DNA of 64,000 nucleotides. It comes from Ereboglobus luteus. GTDB lineage: Bacteria > Verrucomicrobiota > Verrucomicrobiia > Opitutales > Opitutaceae. Position 1 is the first letter of the stretch. Each line of letters opens with the position of its first letter. This document shows, piece by piece, positions 47,796 through 58,600 of this stretch. The translations under genes were made by a program, and so were the position numbers. Location: contig NZ_CP023004.1 in the NCBI RefSeq assembly GCF_003096195.1, positions 3,638,501-3,702,500 of the forward strand, written 5' to 3'. The notes below the pieces were generated by a model. That model saw nothing but the letters and a program-made list of their open reading frames with translations, did not search any database and was not told the origin of the DNA.

Positions 47796-49592
47796 CTACG
47801 GGCGCACGATTTTTATGCCAGCGGGGGCGTCGATGGTGGTGGTGATTTTTCCGGAGGCGTCTTTTTCGTGTCTCACTTTCAACACACCGAGCGGGGTGGG
47901 ATATGTGCCCTCGGCCCAGTCGAGGTCGCCGAGGTGCGGGGCGATTTTTATCGTTTTGCAGCCGGGCTCCAGCACTTGAATTCCGAGTATGTGCGCGCTC
48001 ATCCACGCGGTCGGGCCGGACGCCCAGCCGTGACAAAAACTGTGCCGGTATCCGGGATAACAATAGGCGCCAAAATCACCGTGAATGTCCTTCTTGCCGG
48101 GAGGCGTGAGTTCGTCGAGACGCGCGGCGTTTTTTGTCCATTCGAGATCAAAATCCTCCCAGAAGGTCGTGGCGCCCATGTCGAGCATGCCGCCCCAATA
48201 GGAGCGAATGGTGTCGATCGCCTGCCGGTGCTGTCCCGCGAGCGCCTGGGCTTCGAGCATGTAATAGCCGTAGAAGGTGGAGAAGTTTTTCGGGCCGCCG
48301 ACAGACACGACCTCGTCGCACGCCTTTTCCGGAGGCAGGATGCCCGCGAGCGCCATGAGCGCGGCGGCTTGCTTGAGATTGTTGTGGTCCTTGATTGAGC
48401 GATTCAGCCGGGTGGTGATGGCTTCTGTTTTCTTGATGTATTCCGGTTCGTCGAGCCAGGTGCAGAGTTTGGCGGCGTGCTGCATGGCCCAAACCATGAG
48501 GGCGCGGCAGCCGGCCTTGACACCCTCCGCGTTGGGGCTGGAAGGCCAGTCGAGAAACTCGCGGGTCTTGGTTTTTTCGAGGCCGTTTTCGTCAATGTAT
48601 TGGTCTATCTGGTCGATCAGTCCGAGGATGTAGCTCCTGTGTTTTTGCATGAAGGCGAGATCGCCGTTTTGCAGATACCAGTCGTGATGGATGATGAGAT
48701 ACCAGAGCGAATAGGTGGGGATTTTGTTCATCCAACCGGGAAGGGGAAATTGCGCGCACGCGAGGTCGAGACTGTTGGGGACGGTTTCGTTGTCGCCAAA
48801 AACGGCGCGAATGGAGGAGACCTCGGGGTGCATGTCGCCGAGCCAGACGAGCCGGTCGCGCTTGATGCCATCCCAGAGGTATTCCTGCATGTTCAGGTGC
48901 ACGGTGTAGGCACCGGTGAGCCAGATTTGGTCGAGGCGCGGGTCGCTGCTTTTGAAGGAGCCTAGGTAGGGAATGTCGCGATAGCGGAGAATGGCGCGCG
49001 CCTCCTTGAGGTAGATGCTGGTGTTTTTTTGCAGGAGGTCGATGCGCACAAAACGAAACCCCGTGTTGCCGATTTCGATCATGCCGTCGCGGGGGATTTC
49101 CATCACGATGTCGCGCTTGGCGTGGTCGTCGGTGGAGCGGCCGACCATCCATTCGCTGTTGTTGGTCTCGCTGTTGCACTCGCCGACCGACTCGCCGAAG
49201 CGGATGCGCACGAGCGAGGGTTCGCGACGCGTGGAGCTACCCATGACGAGTTGCAGTCCGCCGTGGATTTCCTTGCCGTAGTCGAGGAGGATGGACGCGG
49301 TTTTGGCGCCGGTGCTTTTCATCACGCACATGTTGCGGCGGCCCAGCATGGACTGGCTGTCGCCCTGCCGCAGGAGGACGGCTTCGTTTGCGACGAGTTT
49401 TTCGCCGCCGTCGTTTTTCCACACGATGCGTTGCGGCGAGATGAGTGCGCGGGCGAGCGTGTCCTTTTGGGCTTTGCCATCGTATTCGGGGCCGAAAACA
49501 GGCGGGAGCGCGACGGCGGTGCTTTGCACCGCGGCGGCAAACGCAAGCAGCAGAATAGCCGCCGCGAATTTAGGAAAAGTTTTCATATTCAT
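47796..49592 (-). CDS. Exported alpha-L-rhamnosidase, glycoside hydrolase family 78
   Basis: The 598-residue protein has a signal peptide of about 28 residues. A beta-sandwich follows (SILLDYGKEIHGGLQL, FRFVRIDLL) and then an (alpha/alpha)6 barrel with the family signature YLWDGIKRDRLVWLGDMHPE, whose acidic residues include the expected catalytic site, and HGWASGPTAWMS. GH78 enzymes release alpha-linked rhamnose from polysaccharides or glycosides. It is the last gene of a leftward operon, 36 bases after the giant surface protein gene. The first of two close ATGs (49592, 49586) is used. Confidence 0.92.
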   Translation of the reverse strand: MNMKTFPKFAAAILLLAFAAAVQSTAVALPPVFGPEYDGKAQKDTLARALISPQRIVWKNDGGEKLVANEAVLLRQGDSQSMLGRRNMCVMKSTGAKTASILLDYGKEIHGGLQLVMGSSTRREPSLVRIRFGESVGECNSETNNSEWMVGRSTDDHAKRDIVMEIPRDGMIEIGNTGFRFVRIDLLQKNTSIYLKEARAILRYRDIPYLGSFKSSDPRLDQIWLTGAYTVHLNMQEYLWDGIKRDRLVWLGDMHPEVSSIRAVFGDNETVPNSLDLACAQFPLPGWMNKIPTYSLWYLIIHHDWYLQNGDLAFMQKHRSYILGLIDQIDQYIDENGLEKTKTREFLDWPSSPNAEGVKAGCRALMVWAMQHAAKLCTWLDEPEYIKKTEAITTRLNRSIKDHNNLKQAAALMALAGILPPEKACDEVVSVGGPKNFSTFYGYYMLEAQALAGQHRQAIDTIRSYWGGMLDMGATTFWEDFDLEWTKNAARLDELTPPGKKDIHGDFGAYCYPGYRHSFCHGWASGPTAWMSAHILGIQVLEPGCKTIKIAPHLGDLDWAEGTYPTPLGVLKVRHEKDASGKITTTIDAPAGIKIVRP

Positions 49593-49628
49593 TCGTATTT
49601 TTGAAACGCTAGAAAATATACGCGAGTT

Positions 49629-52600
49629 TTATGAGGTTCGGCGCTGCCGGAGGCTTCGCCCTGCCAGAAGCAGTAGCATGGCGGGGAGAAGGAATAGCGA
49701 AGGCGCGCCACCTCCGCCTCCACCGCCGCCGGAGCTCGCGTCGTTGACCGTGAGCGTGGCGGGGTTGCTGGTTTTGGAACCGGCGGGATTGGTAACGACA
49801 ACGGTGTAGCTGCCGGCGTCGGATTTTTGGGCGTTGGTTACCACCAGGTTTGCATTGGTCGCGCCGGGAATATCCGTTCCGTTTTTCTTCCACTGGTAGG
49901 TCAAGCTGTCGCCTGTTGCCGCGACCGTGAATGTCGTGCTGTCGCCCACTTTGATTGTTTTTGACGCGGGTTGCGTCGTGATGACTGGCGCGGCGAGTTC
50001 GCCCACCGTCACCGTGAACGCGCCGGAGGTCACGATTTCGCCCGTGGTGGCCGTCAATGCCACTGCATACGTTCCGGCGTGCGTTCCCTTATCCGCGTTG
50101 GTCACGGCGTAGGTCTCAGAGGTCGCGCCTGCGATGGCAAAGTTGTCGAGATACCATTGCCACGAGTTAGGGGCGAAGCCGGTTGCGTTCGCCGTGAGCG
50201 TGAAAGCTCCTAGTGCGGGAACATGGGCGCTGCTTGCGGTCGTGCCCGAACCGGCGCCGGTCACGGTTGCGCTGATGCTGGCGGTGCCGTTGGTTTGCGC
50301 GGGCGGGACGGAGTTTTTGCCATCGGTGTTGCCCGCGTTTGCCGTGATGGAGGCGACCAATGCGGCGTCGGCGGGGCTGATGGTGTGCGAATACGAGGGG
50401 ACAAACACCTCGTCGTCGCCTGGCGCTGTCGTGCCCGTGGTCGAGATCATGTCATTGCCCGACGTATGCAGCTTGCCGGTGGATTGCGTGGTGAGCGGAT
50501 TGTTGGTGCCCTTGTAGACGTTGTTGACCGAGAGGATTTGCGCGTCTTCGCCCGCGACGGTCGCGGTGGTGTTGCCCGGGGCAGTGAAGTAATTGTTATA
50601 CATGTAAACCTGCGCGTTGGTCACGCTCGGCATGTCGGACTTCAGTCCGTCGCCCCACAGGTTGTTGTGCAGGAGGACGCCGGTGTCCTTGCCTGCGTTG
50701 GAGATGGTCATCGCCGAGCCGCTGCCGCCCGTTGCGGTGAATTCATTCCACGAGAAGGTGACGTTGTCGGCGTTGCCGGTAATGGCGACAGGCGTGTTGG
50801 TGAACGCGCAATGGGAAACGTCCACGTCGTTCGCGCCGGTGATGGTGAGCGCGCCATCGATGAAGTTGACACCGAGGATGACGGTGCCGCTCGCCGTCTC
50901 GGGAATGGTGAGATTGCCGGTGATGGTGGAGGAGGAGTCCGCGCCGACAATGGTGTTGCCCGGCGCGAGGGTTGCGCCGCCGACCAAGGAGAGGTCAACC
51001 GTGCCGCTCACCGTGATGGTTCCCACGCTAGGCGCTTCGAGTTGAGTTTTGAGGGCTTGCGCATCGGCGACCGCCTGGCTGGTGACGGTGAGGACGGCAA
51101 CATCGCTGGTGGCGTCCGGACTAATGCCATTGGATGCGACGCAGCGATATTGCGTGCCGTTCATTGCGGTGGTGGCCGCGGGGCGGGAGAGTGTTGATAA
51201 GGTCGCACCGGAGATGTTCGTCCAAGTGTTGCTTCCTGCGGCCGCGGATTGCCATTGGAGGGACGGTTCCGGGTTTCCGGTAACGGTGACACTGAAGGTG
51301 GCGTTTGCGCCCTCAATGATACTTTGGTTTGCCGGCTGCGTGGTGAACACCGGCGCTTGGTTAACAGTGAGGCTGGCGGCGGCGCTGTTCACGAAAGCTT
51401 GGGAGTTTGTGACGACGCAGCGGTATTGCATGCCGTTTTGCGCAAGGGTGACGGAGGAAAGTGTCAGCGTGGCGGAAGTCGCGTTGTCAATGGCCGTCCA
51501 TGTGTCGGTGCCGACGGGCGCGGATTGCCATTGGTAGGTTGGCGCGGGGTTGCCGGTGGCGGCGACGGTGAAGGTGGCGGTGCCACCAGCGGTGACCGTT
51601 TGGGCGGCGGGCTGCGTGGTTATCGTTGGCGCCTCAAGCGGGATGATGCCTGCGAGTGCGGTGGGAGCGCTGATGATCGTGCCGGCGGCGTTGGTGATGA
51701 TGACGCGGTAGTGTTTGCCATTGTCCGCGGAACCGAGGCCGGTGAGCGCAAGGCTTGCGGAGTTCGCACCGGAGACATCGGCCCAGTTTGCGCCGGAGTC
51801 GGTCGAGACTTGCCATTGGTAGGCGAAGGGAGGTTCGCCAGTCGTGGTGACGGAGAGCGTGGTGGCGTCGCCGTTCACGTTGGTGGTTGCGGGCAGGTCA
51901 TTGCCGGACGGAATCGCGGGAGTGTTGGTAGTGAGAATGAGGTGGACGCCGTCAGCGCGAATTTCCGGAGTGTAGGTGATCGGGCCGAGCAGGATGGGCG
52001 CTAGGTTGGTGAAAGTTGCCGCCGTGGTGCGGCCGGTGGCGTCGTAAATAACGTGAATGTCCGCCTGTCCGACCGCATCCGGGGAAATGGATTCAATGAC
52101 GAGGTTTACCGGCCCCGTGATGCCCGAACTGTTCATTACGCCCGCATCACCGAGAAGGGTCATGCTTTGAGTGGTGGCTTCGGCAATGACAAGGGTGGCG
52201 GCGGGGTTGGTGACGGACAGTGAGCACGCGAACCTAGCCTTGCCCCGGAGCCGAAGGGCGGCTCCGGCGAGGGTGAGCCTGCCATTAATGCTGGCGGTGG
52301 AATCAGCGGAATTGATTTCCAGCGTGGCGTTGCCGTTGATGGTGAGGTCGCCCGCAAGAGTGTCGCCGCCACCACTGGAAATCGCGAGCCGGGCGTTTTC
52401 GCTGAGCGTGATGCCTCCGCCGACGGAGGAGACTTCATCAAGGGTGATGGTGGCGGATGCGTTGCCAGCAAGGGTAATCCCGCCAAGGATTGAGGAGCCC
52501 TCGACGAGGGTGATGCCGGCAGTGGCGTTGTCGGCGAGGTTGAGCGCGCCGGCGACCGTGGAGCGGGTGTGGCGGGCGAGGAGCTCGGAATCGCCGGTAA

Positions 52601-55600
52601 GAATGTAGTGCCCGTTGACGGAGCTGTCGGTGAACATAACATCCATGAAACCGCGACTCATGATGGCGATGTTGCCACTTATGGTGGAGCCATTGAGCAT
52701 TATGATGGCGTCGTGGGGATGGAGCGCGGCGGGAGTGCCGTCGATGTGGACGCCGCCGCTGAGCGTGGCGCCGGAACCGGTGAGTTCGAGGGTGGCGCCG
52801 GTGGTGGATGGGAACGCGCCGCCGGGAAGACCGGCGGTCATTTTCACGGGGCCGTCGAGCGTGGTGTCCCGGAGGTGAATGCGAATGTTTTCAGCGTAGG
52901 GAGTATTGAGGGCGCCGGCGGCGGCGATGCGGATGGAGCCGAGCGCGCCGGAGACGCGGGAGTTGGCGAGGTGAATCTCGTAGGTGCCGCCCGCGCCATC
53001 GGGTTTTGGCATCACGGCTTGGCTGTCCGGCATTCCGACGATGGAATAGTTTTCCTGAAAATTCCAGTCGATGCCCGCGCTGTAGGCGGCGTTGATGGTG
53101 ACATTCTCAATGAATGCATTGATGTCAGTCCGGCCGTTATTGGCATTGCCTGTGAGGAAAAGAATGCCGGGCGAGAACAGTCCGGCAGTGGTGATGGAGC
53201 CGCCGGAGTAAGCGAGAGTGGCAAGGCTGCCGTGGATTTGCAGGGCGGGCGCACAGCTTTCGGACGTGGTTGCGATGGCAACGTCTTCGAGTGTGATGGC
53301 GCGATTGACGGAGCCGCTGTTAACAAGAAACGCAGGCACGCCGATGCCATCGAAGGTGGTGTTTTCGGAGAGGATTTCGCCGCGTTTGAGTGTGAAGGAT
53401 GCCTGACCATCGCCAATCGTGACAGCCTTGGAGCGGGAGTCGCGGACGAAAATGGAAAGGTCTTCGCCGTGGAACAATGCGGGGGCTCCCGTGGCGCTGC
53501 CGTTGAGGCGGATGGTTTCGGACGCGCCGCCGCCGGTGCGCGAGAGGGCGCCACCGTAGAGATAAATGCTGGCGTCATTGCCCGCGGCGACGGCTTGGCG
53601 GGAATCCTGATTGCCGGTAAGCGCAATGTTGGAATTCACATTTTTGCCGATAAAGGTAACGGGATGCGAACCGGCTGCGGATTCGCCAAGGGCGAAGATG
53701 CCCGCGCCATCGGCGGTGAGGGGTGCGCCCGGGGCGATGATGAAATTGGTGTCGGCGTAGGACCAAACACCCGAACGGGCCGCGGCGGCGGCAAGCGCGG
53801 GATCGGCGCTGGTGTTGTGGAATTGATAGGCAACCGTGGTGCCGTCGGAGATAATCTGGCGGATTCCACGCTCGGGATAAAACGTGCCACTGGTGGCAAC
53901 CGTTTCGGTGGCACCGGTGTGCGCGGCGCCAAACGGGGTCCATTTGGCGTAAAGCGTGTGATTGTCGGCCGCGGGGTCGACGGGTGTGGTTACTGTGACT
54001 TGGTCGCCAGTGCCGGCGGCGGTGGCAAACCAGCCGGCAAAAAGATGCCCGGCACGCGATGCGACCGGCAACGAGCCATAGGCCGCGCCTTGCGTGACAG
54101 TCTTGCTCTCCGCGGAAACTTCGCCGTCCTGCGGATCAAACATCACGGTGATGGTTTTGGCGGAACCACCGCCGCCAGTCGAACCGTCTTCGGTCCACTT
54201 GGCGTGGAGTGTTTGGCTGTTGGCCGCTGATGGGACGATGGTCGCGGCGGAGACTTGCGCGCCGGTGCCGTCCGCGCCCGTCCACCATCCGGCAAAGGCG
54301 TATCCGTCGCGCGAAGGCACGGGCCATAAGCCGTCCGCGCCGTAAGCGGAGCCTTTTGCCGCGGTTTTGGTCGAGGGTGACACGGTGCCGCCGCCGGCGT
54401 TGAATGTGATGGTGATTGTCTGCGCGACAGTGCCAACGGGGGCGGTGGAGCCGGAGAGGATTTGGCTGGCGATGGAGCCGATGCGCGCGCTGGTTCCGGT
54501 GGTGGTCACCGCGCCGGTGGCGAGGTTGATTTTGCGAACGACGGCGTTGCCCGTGTCGGCCACGTAGAGGGTGCCGCTGGCGAGGACTAGGGCGGTGGGC
54601 GAGTTGAAGCGGGCAGTCGTGCCGGTGCCATCGGCCGCGTAGAGCTTGGGCGTGGCGGGAACGACATACGTGTTCGCGCCGGCGATTGTGGAGGATGTGT
54701 AGGTGATCGCCCGCGTGTCGGGATTTCCCGCGACGAGCGTCAGGGAACCGGTGGCAAGGGCGAGCGCGCGAATGGCATCGCATCCCGTGTCCGCGATGTA
54801 GAGCGTGCCGGAGCCAAGGGCGAGGCCGGCGGGCGCGGTGAGGGGCGCGGCGCCGGCGGCGGGATAGATCGTGGTCACCGCGCCGGTGTCGAGGACCAGT
54901 TTGCGAATGGCGTTGTTGCCGGTGTCGGCGATGTAGAGGGCGCCGGCGGTGTCGTAGGCAAGCGCGCCGGGTGCGTTGAAGCGAGCCGCGGCGCCGGCGG
55001 CGTCAACGAGGCCGGAGTCACCCGGATTGCCGGCGAGCGTGGTCACGGCGCCGGCGGGGGTGATTTTGTAGATGGCGTGGGTGTCGGCGTCGGCGACATA
55101 GGTGTTGCCCTCGGTGTCGGTGGCAATGCCGGAGGGAGCTACGCCAACCGTGGCAAGCGTGGATGCGACAGCGCCGGAGGAGACTTTGCGAATGGCGGCG
55201 TTGGCGGAATCGGCGACGTGGAGCGTGCCGCTTGCGAAGGCGAGGCCGATCGGGGTGTTGAATCGGGCGGCGGCGCCAGTGCCATCGGTCAGGCCGGAGG
55301 CGGAACCGGTGCTGCCCGCGAAAACAGCGGCGGTGGCGTTGGATGAGAGGGCGGCGGCGCGGATGTTATGGTTTTCAGAATCAGAGATGAACAAGGTGCC
55401 GCTGTTGATGGCGAGGCCGGAGGGCGCGGCAAAAGGCGTCTCGTCGATGGCCACGAGATTTGAGGGAGGGGGCGAGGTTTCTCCCGCAAAGGATATGTCA
55501 GCGGAAACGAAGTAGTGGTCGCTGGGATAGCGCTTGACCCCGTTGACGGTTTTGTAATCGCGAATAATTTCGGAGGAGTGGGTGACGACAGCGCCCCGGG

Positions 55601-58600
55601 CAAAGATGAAGTCGATTTTTGTGTTGCTGGAGGTGTTGTAATCGTAGCCGGAAAAACCGTGATGTGTGTTGCCCGGGTTGGCCTCGGAGTTGACCCGCGC
55701 AAAGGTGTCATACCACCCGGCTTGGTGGATGTGGGTGATAGAGATGTCGGTGTAGCCGACATTAAAGTCGCCGAAGAGGAGCTGGGGCGTGTCGGGGTGA
55801 TGGAGCGCGGCGGCTTGGAGCACGAGACGGATTTCGTGGAGGCGGGCCTCGTCGTTTCCGGTGGGGCCGTATTCGGCGGGGTTGTGCTGAAGGTGGGTGT
55901 TCCAAACCACAAACTCGCGTCCGGTTTTTTTATCGCGAAGCTTGACCCAACTGGCGTCACGATGTGATCCGATGGTCGGATAAGTGCCCGGCGTTCTGGG
56001 GTGCGCGTTCGACCAGAAATGATCCTTGTCAAGAAGCTCAAATTTCTCGGTGGAGTAAAGAATGCCGTTGCCCTGGGTGGAGGTGCTGGGAGTGGTGTTG
56101 TTTATGGGATACTTGAAGGCGGCGTAGCCGGGCATGACGGCGAGCATGTCCTCAAGCTGAGCCCACGTGACTTCCTGACAGCAGACGATGTCGGCGTTTA
56201 GGGCGAGGATGGTTTCGCGGAGAACGGCACGGCGGGGGAGAAGGTTTCTTGTGTAGGGAGTGCTTTCGCCGTAATAGGTGGAGGCCGCGCCAGTCCACCA
56301 GGCGTCATAGGTTTTGCTCGGCTCGGCGTCGCCTCCGGCGTTGCCGCGCAGGTTGGCGCTGACGACGCGGTAAACGCCGGGAGTGCCGGGCGCGGGGCGA
56401 ACGCGGATTTCGACCTCGGGGGACGGCGTGACGGGCGTGGTTGCCCAGCGCGCGTAAAGAATGTGGTCCGCGGAGTCAGCCGGGACATTGGTGGCGGCGG
56501 TGACTTGCGTGCCGCCACTGGGCGCGGTGAACCAGCCGGAGAAGGTGACTCCGGCGCGGGTCGGCGCGGGCAGGTCGCCGTAGGCGGTGTTTTGGTGAAC
56601 GGTTTTCGCGAGCGGGGAAACAGAACCGCCTTGCGGACTGAAAGTGACGGTGAGGGCGGCGGTGGTGGGTTGTGAGTCGGAAGACACCCAGCGCGCGTAG
56701 AGAGTGTGCGCAGTGGAGTTGGCGACAATGGTGTCAGGCGAAACGAGTGTGCCGGTGCCACCGGACGCCGTCCACCAACCGGAGAAAATGTATCCGGCGC
56801 GCGTTGGGGCGGGGAGCGGACCGTAGGGTTGGCTCGGAAGGACGGCCTTGGAGGCTGGCTGGCCGTTGAGCGTGCCGCCTTGCGCATCGAAAGTCACGGG
56901 GATGGTGGCGTTGGAGGAGGAGATGTCGCCATTGGGCTGTTGGGTGAAGGAATGGGCGTTGCCATTGTAGGTGAAATTGCCGGTAAAAATAGCGCCGTTG
57001 ACGCCTTGAACCGTGATGAGGTTTGCGAGCAACGCGGGGTCTAGTGGGCCGGTTTGCGAGCCGTCGATGGTGATGTGGATGCGTTGCACGCCGGAGGCAT
57101 TGCCCCGGATGATGAGTCGGTCACCCGTGCCCGTGGCGGGATTGATGGCGAGGTGGATGGCGCCGGTTCCGGCGAGTGTGGCCGCCTCGACGGTGCGGTA
57201 GCCGTCGCTGGCGGAGCCACCGAGGTCAAGGGTTGCGTTGTTGACGAGGTTGCCGAGGGCAACGGCCGGCGTGGCGACTCGCAGCGTGCCGGACTCAATG
57301 GCGGTGTCACCAGTGCGGGTGCCGGGCTCGGCGAGGACTAGGGTGCCGGGGCCTTTTTTGGCGAGGGATTTGCCGTCCCAGCCCGTGGCGAGGGCGGCGG
57401 CATCGGCGCGGTTGGCAAGCGGCGTGTCGATTGTGAAAGTTTTGCCGGAGGCGATGGTGAAAGTGCCGTGGGCGTTGGCGGCGGGAGCGCGCCATGCGAG
57501 GAGGTGGCCGATGTGGTATTCGGTGGCGTTGAGGATGTTTTTCCCGTGGAAAATGTAGTCAGGCAGGCTGTTGGTGCCCGTGAGCGCGGTGGCGGTCGTG
57601 ACGCTGGCGAAGTTTCCCTTGATGCCACCGGTGGCGCGCAGGATAACGGCGGAAGGCAAATCGGTGGCCTTGGCAGCGGAGGCCGCCGTTGCGTAGCCGG
57701 TCATGTTTTCGAGACCGTCGACACGGAGCGCGCCGTCGAGCGCGGCGGCGGATAAAACGGTGACACAGGGAGTATCGCGCGAGCCGTCCAGCGTGACAGC
57801 GAGCGAGGATTGGCCGTTTTGCGAGTAGTCACCGCCAACAATGACGGAGCCGGTGGGGGCGACATGGATGTGCGCGTCGCCAAGCTGCCCGAGAATAAGT
57901 TTTCCGGTGACATTAAGGAGCCCCGCAACGCTGGCGGTGCCGGTGGAAGTGACGCCCTCGGCGGTGGTTTTGCCAGCATTCGCATCGGCGGCGGCGATGA
58001 AATTTCCCCCCACTGTGACAATGCCGGCGGGGAGGATATTGAGGATGCCGGTTCCGCTGGAGGTGACGTTGACAGTGGGGTTTCGGCCAAGATAGAAGTG
58101 CGTTGTGTTTGCCCAGATGCCGGCAACATTGGCAGTGCCGAGACTGTTGTTTGTGCTGCCGAGCGCGGAATAGGTTTTCACAATGACTGCTCCGGTTTCG
58201 GAAATATCGAGCGTTCCCTTCCCTCCATAGCCCGTCTGGAATGACCCGCGAAGGTCGAAGAGACCATCGACTTTCATGGTGCCGCTGCCTGCGGCATTTC
58301 TCCCGAGGTGGACATAGCCGTTGGATCCGTTGAGCCCGGTGACGATGGTGCCTGTTTGCGCGATGTGGACGTTGGCTGTGCCGACGCCCATGTAGAAATG
58401 GTCGCCAATACCCATGTAACCGCGAATGATCGCCGTGCCGCTGCTTTTGGTGCCTTGGGCGATGCTGATGTAAGTGCCGGCGAGGAGTGTGCCGCTTTCG
58501 AGCACCTCAACATAGCCGTTGGCGCTGTTGCCGATATTTATGTGGGTGGATCCCGACCAAAGGCCGGCAAGTCGGAGTGTGCCGCGTCCAGTGGGCTGAT

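Noticed and set aside
52569-54230. 553-codon plus-strand frame inside giant gene 1
   Set aside because: It is Gly/Val/Ala-rich without motifs and is a by-product of GC-rich codon use on the other strand.
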